A stretch of 64,000 nt of DNA from Nocardioides aurantiacus (GCF_003752505.1 NZ_RKHO01000001.1:1302001-1366000); one strand, 5' to 3'. Counted from the first letter of the stretch, positions 1 to 8,823 are shown. Translations and numbers: made by a program. Notes: a model not told the origin generated them from the sequence alone.

Positions 1-927
1 GAGAACGTCGTGACCTACGAGGAGCAGATCCTCGACGACCAGCTCCCCGGCTCGGTCGTGATCGCGGGCTCCGGCGCCATCGGTGTCGAGTTCGCCTACG
101 TGATGAAGAACTTCGGCGTCGACGTCACCATCGTGGAGTTCCTCGACCGGATGGTGCCCACCGAGGACGCCGAGATCTCCAAGGAGCTGGCCAAGCACTA
201 CAAGAAGCTCGGCGTGAAGGTCCTGCTCAAGACCAAGGTCGAGAAGATCGAGGACACCGGCTCCGGGGTCAAGGTCACCGTCTCCAAGGACGGCAAGGAG
301 GAGGTCATCGAGACCGACAAGGTCCTCCAGGCGATCGGCTTCGCGCCCCGTCTCGACGGCTACGGGCTCGACCAGACCGGCGTGAAGACCACCGAGCGCG
401 GCGCGATCGAGGTCGACGCCCGCGGCCGCACCAACGTCGACGGCGTCTGGGCGATCGGCGACGTCACCGGCAAGCTGATGCTCGCCCACACCGCCGAGGC
501 GATGGGCATCGTCACCGCCGAGACGATCGCGGACCACGAGACCATCGAGATCGACTTCGACATGATCCCGCGGGCGACGTACTGCCAGCCGCAGATCGCC
601 TCCTTCGGCTACTCCGAGGCGCAGGCCAAGGAGAAGGGCTACGACGTCAAGGTCGCCAAGTTCCCGTTCTCGGCCAACGGCAAGGCCAAGGGCCTCGGCG
701 ACGCGGTCGGCTTCGTCAAGATCGTCGCCGACGCCGCCCACCACGAGATCATCGGCGCCCACCTCATCGGCCCCGACGTCACCGAGCTGCTGCCGGCGCT
801 GACGCTGGCCCAGAAGTGGGACCTCACCGCCGACGAGGTCGCCCGCAACGTCTTCGCCCACCCGACCCTCTCCGAGGCCGTCAAGGAGGCCGTCGAGGGG
901 ATCGCCGGGCACATGATCCACATGTAG
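1..927 (+). CDS. lpdA: Dihydrolipoyl dehydrogenase (E3), C-terminal part, first copy
   Basis: This is the last ~308 residues of an E3 flavoprotein; the frame is open from base 1, so the start and the redox-active disulfide region lie outside the window. E3 reoxidises dihydrolipoamide on 2-oxoacid dehydrogenase or glycine cleavage complexes, passing electrons through FAD to NAD. Visible parts are the NAD-binding Rossmann motif ([10 protein letters not shown]), the second FAD motif (VWAIGDVTG) and the C-terminal dimer-interface active site ([13 protein letters not shown]), whose His and Glu form the catalytic base pair. It converges on sucB, with an inverted-repeat unit between. A second, divergent E3 gene lies at 4165-5547, so this chromosome keeps two E3 paralogues. 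Family assignment is firm; which complex it serves cannot be read here. Confidence 0.95.
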   Translation, partial: ENVVTYEEQILDDQLPGSVVIAGSGAIGVEFAYVMKNFGVDVTIVEFLDRMVPTEDAEISKELAKHYKKLGVKVLLKTKVEKIEDTGSGVKVTVSKDGKEEVIETDKVLQAIGFAPRLDGYGLDQTGVKTTERGAIEVDARGRTNVDGVWAIGDVTGKLMLAHTAEAMGIVTAETIADHETIEIDFDMIPRATYCQPQIASFGYSEAQAKEKGYDVKVAKFPFSANGKAKGLGDAVGFVKIVADAAHHEIIGAHLIGPDVTELLPALTLAQKWDLTADEVARNVFAHPTLSEAVKEAVEGIAGHMIHM

Positions 928-929
928 GT

Positions 930-1019
930 GGTCCGTCTCGTGGGCCGGTGCGACCGGTTTCCCAGGTGATGAACCCGAGCTGCCTCCTCACACACGTTGC
1001 GTCGTGTGCGAGGAGGCAG
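930..1019. repeat. Left end of inverted-repeat unit, with hairpin
   Basis: Bases 959-986 match the reverse complement of 2161-2188 with one mismatch in 28; the first 20 (TTCCCAGGTGATGAACCCGA) are identical. The inner part runs into a hairpin: 980-996 pairs with 1003-1019 (17 bp, one mismatch, 6-nt loop). A further 8 bp outside (GGTCCGTC, 930-937) also recurs inverted at 2193-2200, but at different spacing. It lies just after the lpdA stop and could also act as its terminator. Confidence 0.8.
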
Positions 1020-1079
1020 TTCGCTGTGTGGGGTACGCCGGGCGCCACCTCGCCTCCACAGGCGTGCTCGCGGGGACGG

Positions 1080-1129
1080 CTGTCCACAGATCGGCACCGG
1101 TGGGTGGTCGCCCGCGTGCTGTCGACAGA
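1080..1129. promoter_or_regulatory. Paired palindromes upstream of the AbiEi/DUF559-like gene
   Basis: Two copies of CTGTC(C/G)ACAGA begin at 1080 and 1119, 39 bp apart and 11-60 bp before the start codon. The second contains a perfect 10-bp palindrome. AbiEi-type antitoxins are known to repress their own promoters by binding repeats, so these are plausible autoregulatory operators. This is inferred from position only. Confidence 0.3.
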
Positions 1130-1139
1130 CCGTCGCCCC

Positions 1140-2087
1140 ATGGACGACCCCTTGCGTGTGATCGCGGAGACCGACGGAGTGTTCCTGCGCCGCGAGGCGC
1201 TGGAGTGCGGCTACGACGACAAGACCATCGCCCGGCGGGTGCGCGCCGGCACCTGGCACCGCGTCCGGCACGGCGCCTACTGCTTCGGTGACACCTGGGC
1301 GGCTGGTTCGCCCGAGGAGCGCCACCTGCTGCTGGCCCGTGCCGTGCTGCGGACGACACCGGGGCCGGTGGTGCTCAGCCACACGACGGCGCTGCTGGCC
1401 CACGGCGTGGCGACCTGGGGCGCCGACCTCTCGCGGGTGCACGTGACGCGGCTCGACGCCGGGGCCGCTCGGCGCGAGAAGGACGTGGTCCACCACGTGG
1501 CCTCGTGCAGCGCCAGCGAGGTGGTCCTCGCGGACGAGCTGCCGGTGTTCGGGGTCGCGCGCTCGGTCGTCGAGACCGCGACCGTGACCGGTCTCGAGTC
1601 GGCCCTGGTCTCGGCCGACTCCGCCCTGCACCTGGCGATGACCGACCCGGACGAGCTGCGTCGCACGTTCGCGAGCATGACCCACCGACCGGGTGCCCAG
1701 AAGATCCACGTCGTGCTGCACCACATGGACGGCCGCTCCGAGTCGCCGGGCGAGACGCGCGCGGCGTACCTCTTCTGGCGCCACGGCGTTCCCCGCCCGG
1801 ACCGTCAGCACGCGGTGCGGGACGCGACCGGCCGGGAGGTGGCGCGGGTCGACTTCGCGTGGCACGAGCACCGTGTCTTCGGCGAGTTCGACGGCCGGGT
1901 CAAGTACGGCCGCTACCTCCGGGCGTGGGAGCTGCCCGGAGACGCGGTGTTCCGGGAGAAGCAGCGCGAGGACCTGGTGCGGGAGCTGACCGGCTACCGC
2001 TTCATCCGCCTGGTCTGGGCCGACCTGCAGGACCCTGCGCGGACAGCGGCGCGGGTGCGCGCCGTCCTGAACCGCCTGGCCGCCTGA
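1140..2087 (+). CDS. AbiEi-like N-terminal domain plus DUF559/Vsr-like nuclease domain
   Basis: The product has 315 residues. The first ~60 (FLRREALECGYDDKTIARRV...GAYCF) look like the winged-helix 'AbiEi antitoxin' N-terminal domain common in actinobacteria. The C-terminal ~110 residues resemble DUF559, a Vsr/PD-(D/E)XK-type fold: Asp238 (VDFAW), then Glu249, Asp251 and Lys255 in GEFDGRVKYG, then the typical closing stretch GYRFIRLVWADL. All putative catalytic residues are present. No AbiEii toxin gene is adjacent, so it is probably not a standard type IV toxin-antitoxin pair. The ATG at 1140 has no clear Shine-Dalgarno sequence. Inverted repeats with hairpins flank the gene on both sides. 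The domain call is fairly good; the biological role is unknown. Confidence 0.75.
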   Translation: MDDPLRVIAETDGVFLRREALECGYDDKTIARRVRAGTWHRVRHGAYCFGDTWAAGSPEERHLLLARAVLRTTPGPVVLSHTTALLAHGVATWGADLSRVHVTRLDAGAARREKDVVHHVASCSASEVVLADELPVFGVARSVVETATVTGLESALVSADSALHLAMTDPDELRRTFASMTHRPGAQKIHVVLHHMDGRSESPGETRAAYLFWRHGVPRPDRQHAVRDATGREVARVDFAWHEHRVFGEFDGRVKYGRYLRAWELPGDAVFREKQREDLVRELTGYRFIRLVWADLQDPARTAARVRAVLNRLAA

Positions 2088-2129
2088 GCGCCGTACGCCG
2101 GAGCAGGCGGTCTCCTCGCACGCAGAACC

Positions 2130-2200
2130 GCCTCTGTGCACACGACGTGATGTGTGCACAGAGGCAGTTCGGGTTCATCACCTGGGAATCCGGACGGACC
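2130..2200. repeat. Right end of inverted-repeat unit, with hairpin
   Basis: 2130-2143 pairs perfectly with 2152-2165 (14 bp, 8-nt loop), followed by 2169-2188, the exact reverse complement of 959-978. The stem sequence differs from that of the left hairpin (CCTCTGTGCACAC against CCTCCTCACACAC), yet both fold. That suggests selection on structure. The end lies 19 bp from the sucB stop codon. Confidence 0.8.
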
Positions 2201-2218
2201 CGGGCGTGGCGAGCAGGG

Positions 2219-4099
2219 TCAGACGTCGAACTTGGCACCCTCGAGGCGACCCTTGACGTCCTGCAGGAAGCGGCCCGCGTCGGCGCCGTCGACCAGCTGG
2301 TGGTCGTAGGTCAGCGCGAGGTAGACCATGTGGCGCACCGCGATCGTCTCGCCCAGGTTCGGGTCGTCGATGACGACCGCACGCTTGACGACGGTGCCGG
2401 GCCCGAGGATCGCGACCTGCGGCTTGTTGATGATCGGGGTGTCCCACAGCGCGCCCACGCTGCCGAGGTTGGTGATCGTGAAGGTGCCGCCCGACAGGTC
2501 GTCGGGGCCGATCTTGTTGGTGCGGGTGCGCTGCGCGACGTCGGCGATCTTCTTCGCCAGACCGGCGATGGAGAGGTCGCCGGCGTCCTTGACCACGGGG
2601 GTCAGCAGGCCCTTCTCGGTGTCCACCGCGAAGGCGATGTTCTCGCTGTCGTGGTAGGTCACCTCGCCGGCCTCGAGGTCGAAGGTCGCGTTGAGCGCGG
2701 GGTGGGACTTGAGCGCGTCGACCGCCGCCTTGGCGAAGAACGGCAGGTAGGACAGCTTGACGCCCTCGCGGGCGAGGAAGTCGGCCTTCTCCTTGTCACG
2801 CAGCCGCGCGATGTTGGTGACGTCGACCTCGACGACCTGGGTCAGCTGTGCGGAGGTCTGGAGCGACTCGCGCATCCGGGTGGCGATCACCTTGCGCAGC
2901 CGCGAGACCTTCTCGGTCTTGCCGCGCAGCGGGCTGGGGGTCGACTCCGAGGCGGCCGGGGCCGACTCGGCGGCCGGCTCCTCCGCCGGGGCCGAGCTGG
3001 CCTGCTTGGCCGACTCCGCCGCCGCGAGGACGTCCTGCTTGCGGATCCGACCACCCACGCCGGTGCCGGTGATGGAGGCGAGGTCGACGCCGTGCTCCGC
3101 GGCCATCTTGCGCACCAGCGGGGTGACGTAGGTGCCGCCCTCGGAGGAGGACTGTCCCCCCGACGACGAGCCGCCCGACGACGAGCCGCCCGACGGCTGC
3201 TCCTGCTTGTCCTGCTTGGTGGGCGCCGGCGCCTGCTCGGCGGCGGGCTCGGCCTTGACCGGGTCCTCGCGCTTCTCCGGCTCGGGCTCGGCGGCGGGCT
3301 CCTCCGGCTCCGGCTCCTTCTCGGCCGCGGGCTCGGGCTTCTTCTCCGGCTCGGGCTCCGGCTCGTCGTCGGAGGCGGACGACGCGGCGCCGTCGCCGAC
3401 CACGCAGAGCTCGGCGCCGACCTCGACGGTCTCGTCCTCCTCGACGCTGATCGACTGGAGCGTGCCCGCCACGGGGGAGGGGATCTCGGTGTCGACCTTG
3501 TCGGTGGAGACCTCGAGCAGCGGCTCGTCGACCGCGACCTCGTCGCCGACCGACTTCAGCCAGCGGGTGACGGTGCCCTCGGTGACCGACTCGCCCAGCG
3601 CGGGGAGCGTGACGGGGGTGCCGCCACCACCGCTCGACTTCTTCTTCGCCGGCTCGTCGTCGGAGGCGGCCTGCTCGGCCGCGGGCTCCTCGGTGGCCGG
3701 GGCGCTCTCCTTCTCGGACTCGGGGGTCTCGTCGCCGTCGGGGAGCTCGCCGGTCTCCGCGGCGTGCTCCTCCTCCTGCTCCGCCTTCTTCTCCGACTCG
3801 GCCTCGTCCTTCGGCTGGGCCTCGGGCTCGGCGGCACCGGACTCGTCCCCGCCGCCCTCGCCCTCGTCGCCGACGACGCACAGCTCGGCGCCGACCTCGA
3901 CGGTCTCGTCCTCCTCGGCCTTGATCTCCAGCAGCGTGCCGGCGACGGGGGAGGGGATCTCGGTGTCGACCTTGTCGGTCGAGACCTCGAGCAACGGCTC
4001 GTCGACCTCGACGGCGTCACCGACCGACTTCAGCCAGCGGGTGATCGTGCCTTCGGTGACGGACTCGCCCAGTGCGGGGAGGTTCACGGGAGTCGACAT
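2219..4099 (-). CDS. sucB: 2-oxoglutarate dehydrogenase-type E2, dihydrolipoamide acyltransferase
   Basis: This 626-residue E2 core enzyme transfers the acyl group from lipoyl-lysine to CoA. Domains in order: lipoyl domain 1 (residues ~1-78, lipoylated Lys43 in TDKVDTE), an Ala/Glu/Pro-rich linker, lipoyl domain 2 (~160-240, same STDKVDTE motif), a long acidic linker and a Gly/Ser repeat tract, a peripheral-subunit-binding domain (~325-360, [17 protein letters not shown]), and the catalytic domain ending with the HQLVDG active site near residue 600. Two lipoyl domains and the name sucB match actinobacterial practice, where one E2 may serve both pyruvate and 2-oxoglutarate complexes. An AAAGGA Shine-Dalgarno lies 5-6 nt before the ATG. 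It is downstream of the E3 gene on the same strand, 65 bp away. Confidence 0.95.
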   Translation of the reverse strand: MSTPVNLPALGESVTEGTITRWLKSVGDAVEVDEPLLEVSTDKVDTEIPSPVAGTLLEIKAEEDETVEVGAELCVVGDEGEGGGDESGAAEPEAQPKDEAESEKKAEQEEEHAAETGELPDGDETPESEKESAPATEEPAAEQAASDDEPAKKKSSGGGGTPVTLPALGESVTEGTVTRWLKSVGDEVAVDEPLLEVSTDKVDTEIPSPVAGTLQSISVEEDETVEVGAELCVVGDGAASSASDDEPEPEPEKKPEPAAEKEPEPEEPAAEPEPEKREDPVKAEPAAEQAPAPTKQDKQEQPSGGSSSGGSSSGGQSSSEGGTYVTPLVRKMAAEHGVDLASITGTGVGGRIRKQDVLAAAESAKQASSAPAEEPAAESAPAASESTPSPLRGKTEKVSRLRKVIATRMRESLQTSAQLTQVVEVDVTNIARLRDKEKADFLAREGVKLSYLPFFAKAAVDALKSHPALNATFDLEAGEVTYHDSENIAFAVDTEKGLLTPVVKDAGDLSIAGLAKKIADVAQRTRTNKIGPDDLSGGTFTITNLGSVGALWDTPIINKPQVAILGPGTVVKRAVVIDDPNLGETIAVRHMVYLALTYDHQLVDGADAGRFLQDVKGRLEGAKFDV

Positions 4100-4164
4100 C
4101 GGGTTCCTTTGCTCGTGGTGCGAAACGGGGTGCGGGACGGGCGGGGTGGTTCAGGGCTATCAGG

Positions 4165-5547
4165 TCAGGAGTGGGCGTGCAACGGCTTGCCCGCGAGGGC
4201 CAGGTGGGCCTCGCCGAGCGCCTCGTCCTGGGTCGGGTGGGCGTGCAGGAAGGGAGCGACGTCCTCGGGGTGGGCGTCCCAGCCGACGATCAGCTGCGCC
4301 TCCCCGATCAGCTCGCCGACGCGGGAGCCGACGAGGTGGACGCCGAGGACGGGGCCGTCCGTGCGGCGCACGAGCTTCACGAAGCCCTGGGTCCTGAGGA
4401 TCTGGCTCTTGCCGTTGCCGGCGAGGTCGTAGGTCAGCGTCTCGACCTCGTCACCGTGGCGCTCGCGCGCCTGCGCCTCGGTGAGACCGACGGAGGCGAC
4501 CTCGGGCTCGGAGTAGGTCACCCGCGGGATGGTCGACTCCTCGACCGGTCGCGGGTCGAGCCCGGCGATCTGCTCGGCGACCAGGACACCCTGGGCGAAG
4601 CCGCGGTGGGCGAGCTGCAGGCCGGGGACGATGTCGCCGACGGCGTACACCCCCTCGACGGAGGTGCGGCAACGCTCGTCGGTGACGACGAAGCCACGCT
4701 CGAGGGTGACGCCCTGCTCGGCGTACCCCAGGCCGTCGGTGACCGGGCCGCGGCCCACCGCGACCAGCAGCAGGTCGGCCTCGTGGGTCGCGCCGCCCTC
4801 GACGGTGACGAGCACGCCGGCGTCGGTCGCCTCGACCGACTCGACGCGGGTGCCGAGGTGGAAGCGGATGCCGCGCTTGCGGAAGGCCCGCTCGAGCGCC
4901 TTGGAGGACTGCTCGTCCTCGCTCGGCACGAGGTGGGGGAGCGCCTCGAGGACGGTGACCTCGGCGCCGAAGGAGCGCCACACACTGGCGAACTCCACGC
5001 CGATCACGCCGCCGCCGAGCACGACCACGGAGCGAGGCACCTCGGTCAGCCCGAGCGCCTGCTCGGAGGTCAGCACGCGGGTGCCGTCGGCCTCCACGCC
5101 GGGCAGGGTGCGGGAGAAGGAGCCGGAGGCGAGCACCACGCTCCTCCCGGAGTACGACGCTCCGTCGACCTCGACCGTGCGCGGACCGGTGAGCCGCCCG
5201 GTGCCCTGGACGACCGTGATGCCGCGGCTGGACACCAGGCCGGTGAGACCCTGGTGCAGCCGGGACACGACGCCGTCCTTGTAGGCGTTGACGCCGGCCA
5301 TGTCGATGCTCTCGAGCGTGGCGCGGACGCCGAACTGCTCGGAGCCACGGGCGGAGTCGGCGACCTCGGCCGCGTGGAGCAGCGCCTTGGTGGGGATGCA
5401 GCCGACGTGCAGGCAGGTGCCGCCGACCTTGTCCTTCTCGACCAGGGCGACGCTCAGGCCGAGCTGGGCCGCGCGCAGCGCGCACGCGTAGCCGCCCGAA
5501 CCAGCGCCGAGCACGACGACGTCGAACTCACCCGAGCCGTCTGGCAC
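4165..5547 (-). CDS. lpd: Dihydrolipoyl dehydrogenase (E3), second copy
   Basis: The product has 460 residues, the usual E3 length. The FAD motif (VVVLGAGSGGYACA) is followed by the redox-active disulfide region GGTCLHVGCIPTKALLHAAE, the NAD-binding GGGVIGVEFA, the second FAD segment VYAVGDIVPG and the dimer-interface HAHPTQDEALGEAH. The GTG at 5547 is chosen because GGGGAGG lies 6 nt upstream; an in-frame ATG at 5571 would add eight residues and lacks that spacing. The gene precedes sucB on the same strand, the arrangement expected for a shared E2/E3 transcript. The pepA-lpd-sucB order resembles the Streptomyces core genome as I recall it. Confidence 0.95.
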   Translation of the reverse strand: MPDGSGEFDVVVLGAGSGGYACALRAAQLGLSVALVEKDKVGGTCLHVGCIPTKALLHAAEVADSARGSEQFGVRATLESIDMAGVNAYKDGVVSRLHQGLTGLVSSRGITVVQGTGRLTGPRTVEVDGASYSGRSVVLASGSFSRTLPGVEADGTRVLTSEQALGLTEVPRSVVVLGGGVIGVEFASVWRSFGAEVTVLEALPHLVPSEDEQSSKALERAFRKRGIRFHLGTRVESVEATDAGVLVTVEGGATHEADLLLVAVGRGPVTDGLGYAEQGVTLERGFVVTDERCRTSVEGVYAVGDIVPGLQLAHRGFAQGVLVAEQIAGLDPRPVEESTIPRVTYSEPEVASVGLTEAQARERHGDEVETLTYDLAGNGKSQILRTQGFVKLVRRTDGPVLGVHLVGSRVGELIGEAQLIVGWDAHPEDVAPFLHAHPTQDEALGEAHLALAGKPLHAHS

Positions 5548-5675
5548 GTCCAACCTCCCCTGTCGCATGTCCGCGTCCATCCAACCACCTCGCCCCGACG
5601 ACGTGGAGGAGCCCTGGTGACCCGTCGGTAGCCCCCGGCCCCCAGTCGCGCCGTCTGCCCGCGCGGTCACCGGCG

Positions 5676-5696
5676 ATGCCGCACACTGTGCGGCAT
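5676..5696. promoter_or_regulatory. 21-bp perfect palindrome overlapping a start codon
   Basis: ATGCCGCACA-C-TGTGCGGCAT is a perfect inverted repeat (10-bp arms, 1-bp centre) ending inside the ATG at 5695. A weak -10-like hexamer (CACACT) lies within it, 7 nt before the start, so a protein bound here would cover both promoter and start. It could also be an RNA hairpin that hides the start codon. Confidence 0.5.
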
Positions 5697-6075
5697 GGGG
5701 TTGCGCGACCGCTTCCGACGTGGCCGGCGCCGGGTCTCCGGTGACGGCCCGGTGGTGCGTGCCTCCGACTCCGCCGACGAGCAGCACCTGCGCGAGTTCA
5801 TCGCGGCCCGCCGCGGCGTGGAGGGCTTCGTCGAGCCCCGCACCACGGTCACGGACGTGACCCTCCTCCTCGTGGCCCACGACGGGGAGTGGACCCGTCG
5901 GCGCGTGCCGAGCGTGCGCTGGGCGCACGACTTCTGCAACCGCCACGGCGTCCCGTCGTACGACGCGGGGCTGGTCGGCATCCCGCAGCGGATGCGCGAG
6001 TGGAACCACCGCCAGTCCCAGGCCCGCAAGGACCTGCTGCGCCGCGACGTGCAGGACGACGACGCCGGTCGCTGA
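5695..6075 (+). CDS. Conserved actinobacterial protein of unknown function
   Basis: This is a 126-residue soluble protein with a basic N-terminus (MGLRDRFRRGRRR) and a compact alpha/beta-looking body (VTDVTLLLVAHDGEWTRRRV, WAHDFCNRHGVPSYDAGLVG). No signal peptide, membrane segment or known catalytic motif is visible. It is encoded between the divergent E3 gene and the convergent pepA. A perfect 21-bp palindrome covers its start codon, so its expression may be controlled locally. I do not recognise a family with a known function; the coding call rests on codon bias, a clean start and the gene-sized gap it fills. Confidence 0.75.
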   Translation: MGLRDRFRRGRRRVSGDGPVVRASDSADEQHLREFIAARRGVEGFVEPRTTVTDVTLLLVAHDGEWTRRRVPSVRWAHDFCNRHGVPSYDAGLVGIPQRMREWNHRQSQARKDLLRRDVQDDDAGR

Positions 6076-6081
6076 GCCCGC

Positions 6082-7608
6082 TCAGTCGGTCGACGGCTCC
6101 GCGGGCACCAGCCCGGCGGCGTACTCCACGAGCGTGGTGACGGCGTAGCCGGTCGCTCCCGTCGGCACGTGCCCCGAGGCACCGCCGCCGTTCCAGGCCG
6201 GGCCCGCGATGTCGAGGTGCGCCCAGGCGACCTCGCCGGTGAACCGCTCGAGGAACGCCGCGGCGTACAGCGTGCCGCCCCAGCGCACCCAGTTGGCCTG
6301 CAGCACGTCGGCGATCTCGGTGTCGACGACGGCCTTGCGCGACTCCTCGGGGATCGGGAGCCGCCACAGCTTCTCGCCGCTGCGACCGGCCGCCTCGGCG
6401 AGGGCCGCGGTGGTGGCGTCGTCGCCCATCAGGCCCGCCACCTTCTCGCCCAGCGCGACCACGCACCCGCCGGTCAGGGTGGCGACGTCGAGCAGCACGT
6501 CGGGGGACTGCTCCACCGCCAGCGCCAGCGCGTCGGCCATCACCAGCCGCCCCTCGGCGTCGGTGTTGGTGACCTCGACGGTCTGCCCGTCGCGCATCGT
6601 CAGCACGTCGCCGGGGCGCATCGCGCCGCCGCCGGGCATGTTCTCGGCCATCGGGGCGTACGCCGTGACGGCGACCGGCAGCCCGAGCGCGCCGATCGCC
6701 AGCGTGGCGGCGATGACGGCCGCGGCCCCGCCCATGTCGTTCTTCATCGTCGCCATGCCGGCGCCGGACTTGATGGTGAGGCCGCCGGAGTCGTAGGTGA
6801 TGCCCTTGCCGACCAGGGCCACGTGGTGGGTCGCGCCGGGCGGCGCCCAGGTGAGCCGCACCAGCCGCGGTGGCCGGTGCGATCCCTGGCCGACGCCGAG
6901 GATGCCGCCGCAGCCCAGCTCGGCGAGCTCGTCGGGCCCGAGCACCTCGACCTCGACCTTGGGCCCCTTGCCCTTGCGGGCGCCGATGAGGTCGACGACC
7001 CGCTGCGCGAACGACTCGGGGTAGAGGTCGTTGGGCGGGGTGTTGACCCAGTCGCGGGCGTGGTCGACGTGCTCGGCGACGGTGCGGGCCCGCTCCAGTG
7101 CGGCGAGGACGTCCTCGTCGCGGGCGAGCGGGCTGAGCAGCAGCACCTCGGAGACCGAGGACGGCTCCCCGCCGGACTTGTAGGTGGTGAAGGAGTAGAG
7201 CCCGGAGGTGAAGCCCTCGGCCGCGGCGGCCACGAGCGAGGCGTCGTCGGCGGGCAGCGCGAGCGCCACGGAGGCGGCGTTGCCCAGCGAGCGGGCGGCG
7301 GTCCCCGCGGCTCGGCGTACGACGTGGGCGTCGACGGCGTCCGCAGCCCCCAGGCCCACCAGCAGCAGCTGCCCGGCGCGGACGCCGTCGGGGCTCGGCA
7401 CCCGCAGCGTCTCGCCCACGTCGCCGCGGAAGGCCATCGAGCTGAGCAGCGGCTTGAAGCGGCGGCCGTACGCCGCGGCGACGTCCTCGCCGCCCGGGGC
7501 GACCGCGACGTCGCCACCCGGGGAGCGCACCGCCCCGATGACGACCACGTCGGTCCGGGTCTTGGCGGGACTTCCCTTGCGCAGCGTGTACGTCGTCACC
7601 CTGGGCAT
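6082..7608 (-). CDS. pepA: Leucyl aminopeptidase (M17)
   Basis: This 508-residue cytosolic di-metal aminopeptidase removes N-terminal residues from peptides. The C-terminal catalytic domain carries the family signature NTDAEGRLVMADAL (near residue 347), with the metal and active-site segment GKGITYDSGGLTIKSGAGM upstream. The N-terminal domain is the variable macro-like part. Length and motifs are normal for M17. The gene converges on the 126-residue protein gene (6 bp between stops) and is divergent from gcvT, with 47 bp between starts, so the two promoters must be very compact. Confidence 0.95.
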   Translation of the reverse strand: MPRVTTYTLRKGSPAKTRTDVVVIGAVRSPGGDVAVAPGGEDVAAAYGRRFKPLLSSMAFRGDVGETLRVPSPDGVRAGQLLLVGLGAADAVDAHVVRRAAGTAARSLGNAASVALALPADDASLVAAAAEGFTSGLYSFTTYKSGGEPSSVSEVLLLSPLARDEDVLAALERARTVAEHVDHARDWVNTPPNDLYPESFAQRVVDLIGARKGKGPKVEVEVLGPDELAELGCGGILGVGQGSHRPPRLVRLTWAPPGATHHVALVGKGITYDSGGLTIKSGAGMATMKNDMGGAAAVIAATLAIGALGLPVAVTAYAPMAENMPGGGAMRPGDVLTMRDGQTVEVTNTDAEGRLVMADALALAVEQSPDVLLDVATLTGGCVVALGEKVAGLMGDDATTAALAEAAGRSGEKLWRLPIPEESRKAVVDTEIADVLQANWVRWGGTLYAAAFLERFTGEVAWAHLDIAGPAWNGGGASGHVPTGATGYAVTTLVEYAAGLVPAEPSTD

Positions 7609-7642
7609 CGTAGGGGCAGCCGGTGCGGCTCCCGCGCTGCGG

Positions 7643-7648
7643 TAACTT
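7643..7648 (+). promoter_or_regulatory. -10 box for a leaderless gcvT transcript
   Basis: TAACTT is followed after 7 nt by the gcvT ATG. This spacing puts the predicted transcription start at or next to the start codon. No Shine-Dalgarno is present. Confidence 0.5.
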
Positions 7649-7655
7649 GCCGACC

Positions 7656-8786
7656 ATGCCCGCCCCGCAGTCCGTCCCCTCCTCGCTCCAGCACTCTCCC
7701 CTGCACGAGCGTCACGTCGCGCTCGGCGCCAAGCTGGCCGAGTTCGGCGGGTGGGAGATGCCGTTGGAGTACACCGGGGTGCTCAAGGAGCACGCCGCCG
7801 TCCGCGAGGCCGTCGGCGTCTTCGACGTCAGCCACCTCGGCAAGATCGACGTGCGGGGCCCCGGGGCCCTGGAGCTGCTCGACCGCTGCCTCACCAACGA
7901 CCTGCGCCGCATCGGGCCCGGCCAGGCGCAGTACACCCTGGTGTGCGACGACGCGACGGGCGGCGTGGTCGACGACCTCATCGCCTACGTCCACGACGAC
8001 GACCACGTGCTGCTGGTGCCCAACGCCGCCAACACCGCCGAGATCCTGCGCCGGTTGCAGGCGGCCGCCCCGGCCGGTGTCGAGGTGACCGACCAGCACA
8101 CCACCCACGCGGTGCTGGCCGTGCAGGGTCCGCTCTCGGACCAGGTGCTCGAGGCGGTGGGCCTGCCGACCGGCCACGACTACATGTCCTTCCGCGTCGC
8201 CCGGTTCGACGGGGAGGCGGGCGCCGAGGTCGTGGTCTGCCGCACCGGCTACACCGGCGAGCGCGGCTACGAGCTCGTCGCGCCGGCCGAGGTCGCCCCC
8301 GCGCTCTGGGATGCCCTGCTCGCCGGGGGAGCCCCGGTCGGGCTGGTGCCCTGCGGGCTCGGCGCGCGCGACACGCTGCGCACCGAGATGGGCTACCCGC
8401 TCCACGGCCAGGACATCTCCCTCGACGTCACCCCGGTGCAGGCCCGGCTCGGCTGGGCCGTGGGCTGGGACAAGCCCGAGTTCTGGGGCCGCGAGGTGCT
8501 CACCGAGCAGCGCGCCGCCGGACCCCGGGTCGTGCTCCGCGGCCTCGTGGCCACCGGCCGCGGCATCGCCCGCCCCGGCATGAGCGTCAAGATCACCCGC
8601 GACCTGCCCGTCGGCCACGTCACCTCAGGCACCTTCAGCCCGACGCTGCGCAAGGGCGTTGCCCTGGCCCTGGTCAACGCCCAGGTGCAGGTCGGTGCGG
8701 AGGTCCTCGTCGACGTCCGCGGCCGGGGCGAGGTCTTCGTCGTCACCAAGCCGCCGTTCGTCGAGGCCGGCGTACGCAGCTCCTAG
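7656..8786 (+). CDS. gcvT: Aminomethyltransferase, glycine cleavage T protein
   Basis: This 376-residue enzyme takes the aminomethyl group from the lipoylated H protein and forms methylene-tetrahydrofolate and ammonia. Family features: the N-terminal folate-binding region ([24 protein letters not shown], then [15 protein letters not shown]), the central [13 protein letters not shown] motif and the C-terminal barrel domain ([18 protein letters not shown]). No gcvP or gcvH gene is next to it, so the rest of the complex is encoded elsewhere. The ATG at 7656 follows a well-placed -10 box, supporting this start over longer in-frame extensions. Confidence 0.95.
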   Translation: MPAPQSVPSSLQHSPLHERHVALGAKLAEFGGWEMPLEYTGVLKEHAAVREAVGVFDVSHLGKIDVRGPGALELLDRCLTNDLRRIGPGQAQYTLVCDDATGGVVDDLIAYVHDDDHVLLVPNAANTAEILRRLQAAAPAGVEVTDQHTTHAVLAVQGPLSDQVLEAVGLPTGHDYMSFRVARFDGEAGAEVVVCRTGYTGERGYELVAPAEVAPALWDALLAGGAPVGLVPCGLGARDTLRTEMGYPLHGQDISLDVTPVQARLGWAVGWDKPEFWGREVLTEQRAAGPRVVLRGLVATGRGIARPGMSVKITRDLPVGHVTSGTFSPTLRKGVALALVNAQVQVGAEVLVDVRGRGEVFVVTKPPFVEAGVRSS

Positions 8787-8823
8787 ACGCACCCCGCGAC
8801 CCCCCACCCCCGAGAGGCACGAC

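Larger units (their letters stand above)
959..2188. mobile_element. Candidate hairpin-capped unit carrying a DUF559-like gene
   Basis: A 1.23-kb segment bounded by the 28-bp inverted repeats contains exactly one gene (1140-2087) and sits between the stops of two convergent housekeeping genes. Terminal inverted repeats, a single nuclease-like cargo gene and a harmless insertion point are what a small mobile or REP-associated unit would show. No transposase and no convincing target-site duplication are visible. The repeats may instead be terminators that have diverged in parallel, so mobility is an inference. Confidence 0.35.

Noticed and set aside
1078-1092. DnaA box or replication origin near TGTCCACAG
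   Set aside because: One imperfect box only; no cluster and no dnaA, dnaN or recF nearby.
1140-2087. Complete type IV toxin-antitoxin system
   Set aside because: The N-terminal domain is AbiEi-like, but no AbiEii-type nucleotidyltransferase is adjacent and the C-terminus is nuclease-like.
959-2188. Classical insertion sequence
   Set aside because: The single gene is not a transposase and no target-site duplication can be seen, so only a tentative hairpin-capped unit is listed.
1505-4432. Very long open frame (about 975 codons) on the plus strand across sucB
   Set aside because: It runs antisense to a clear E2 gene; its translation is Arg/Gly/Leu-rich low complexity, the usual result of high-GC third-position bias.
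6169-8088. Long plus-strand frame opposite pepA
   Set aside because: Shadow of pepA and of gcvT in another frame; no motif or start signal.
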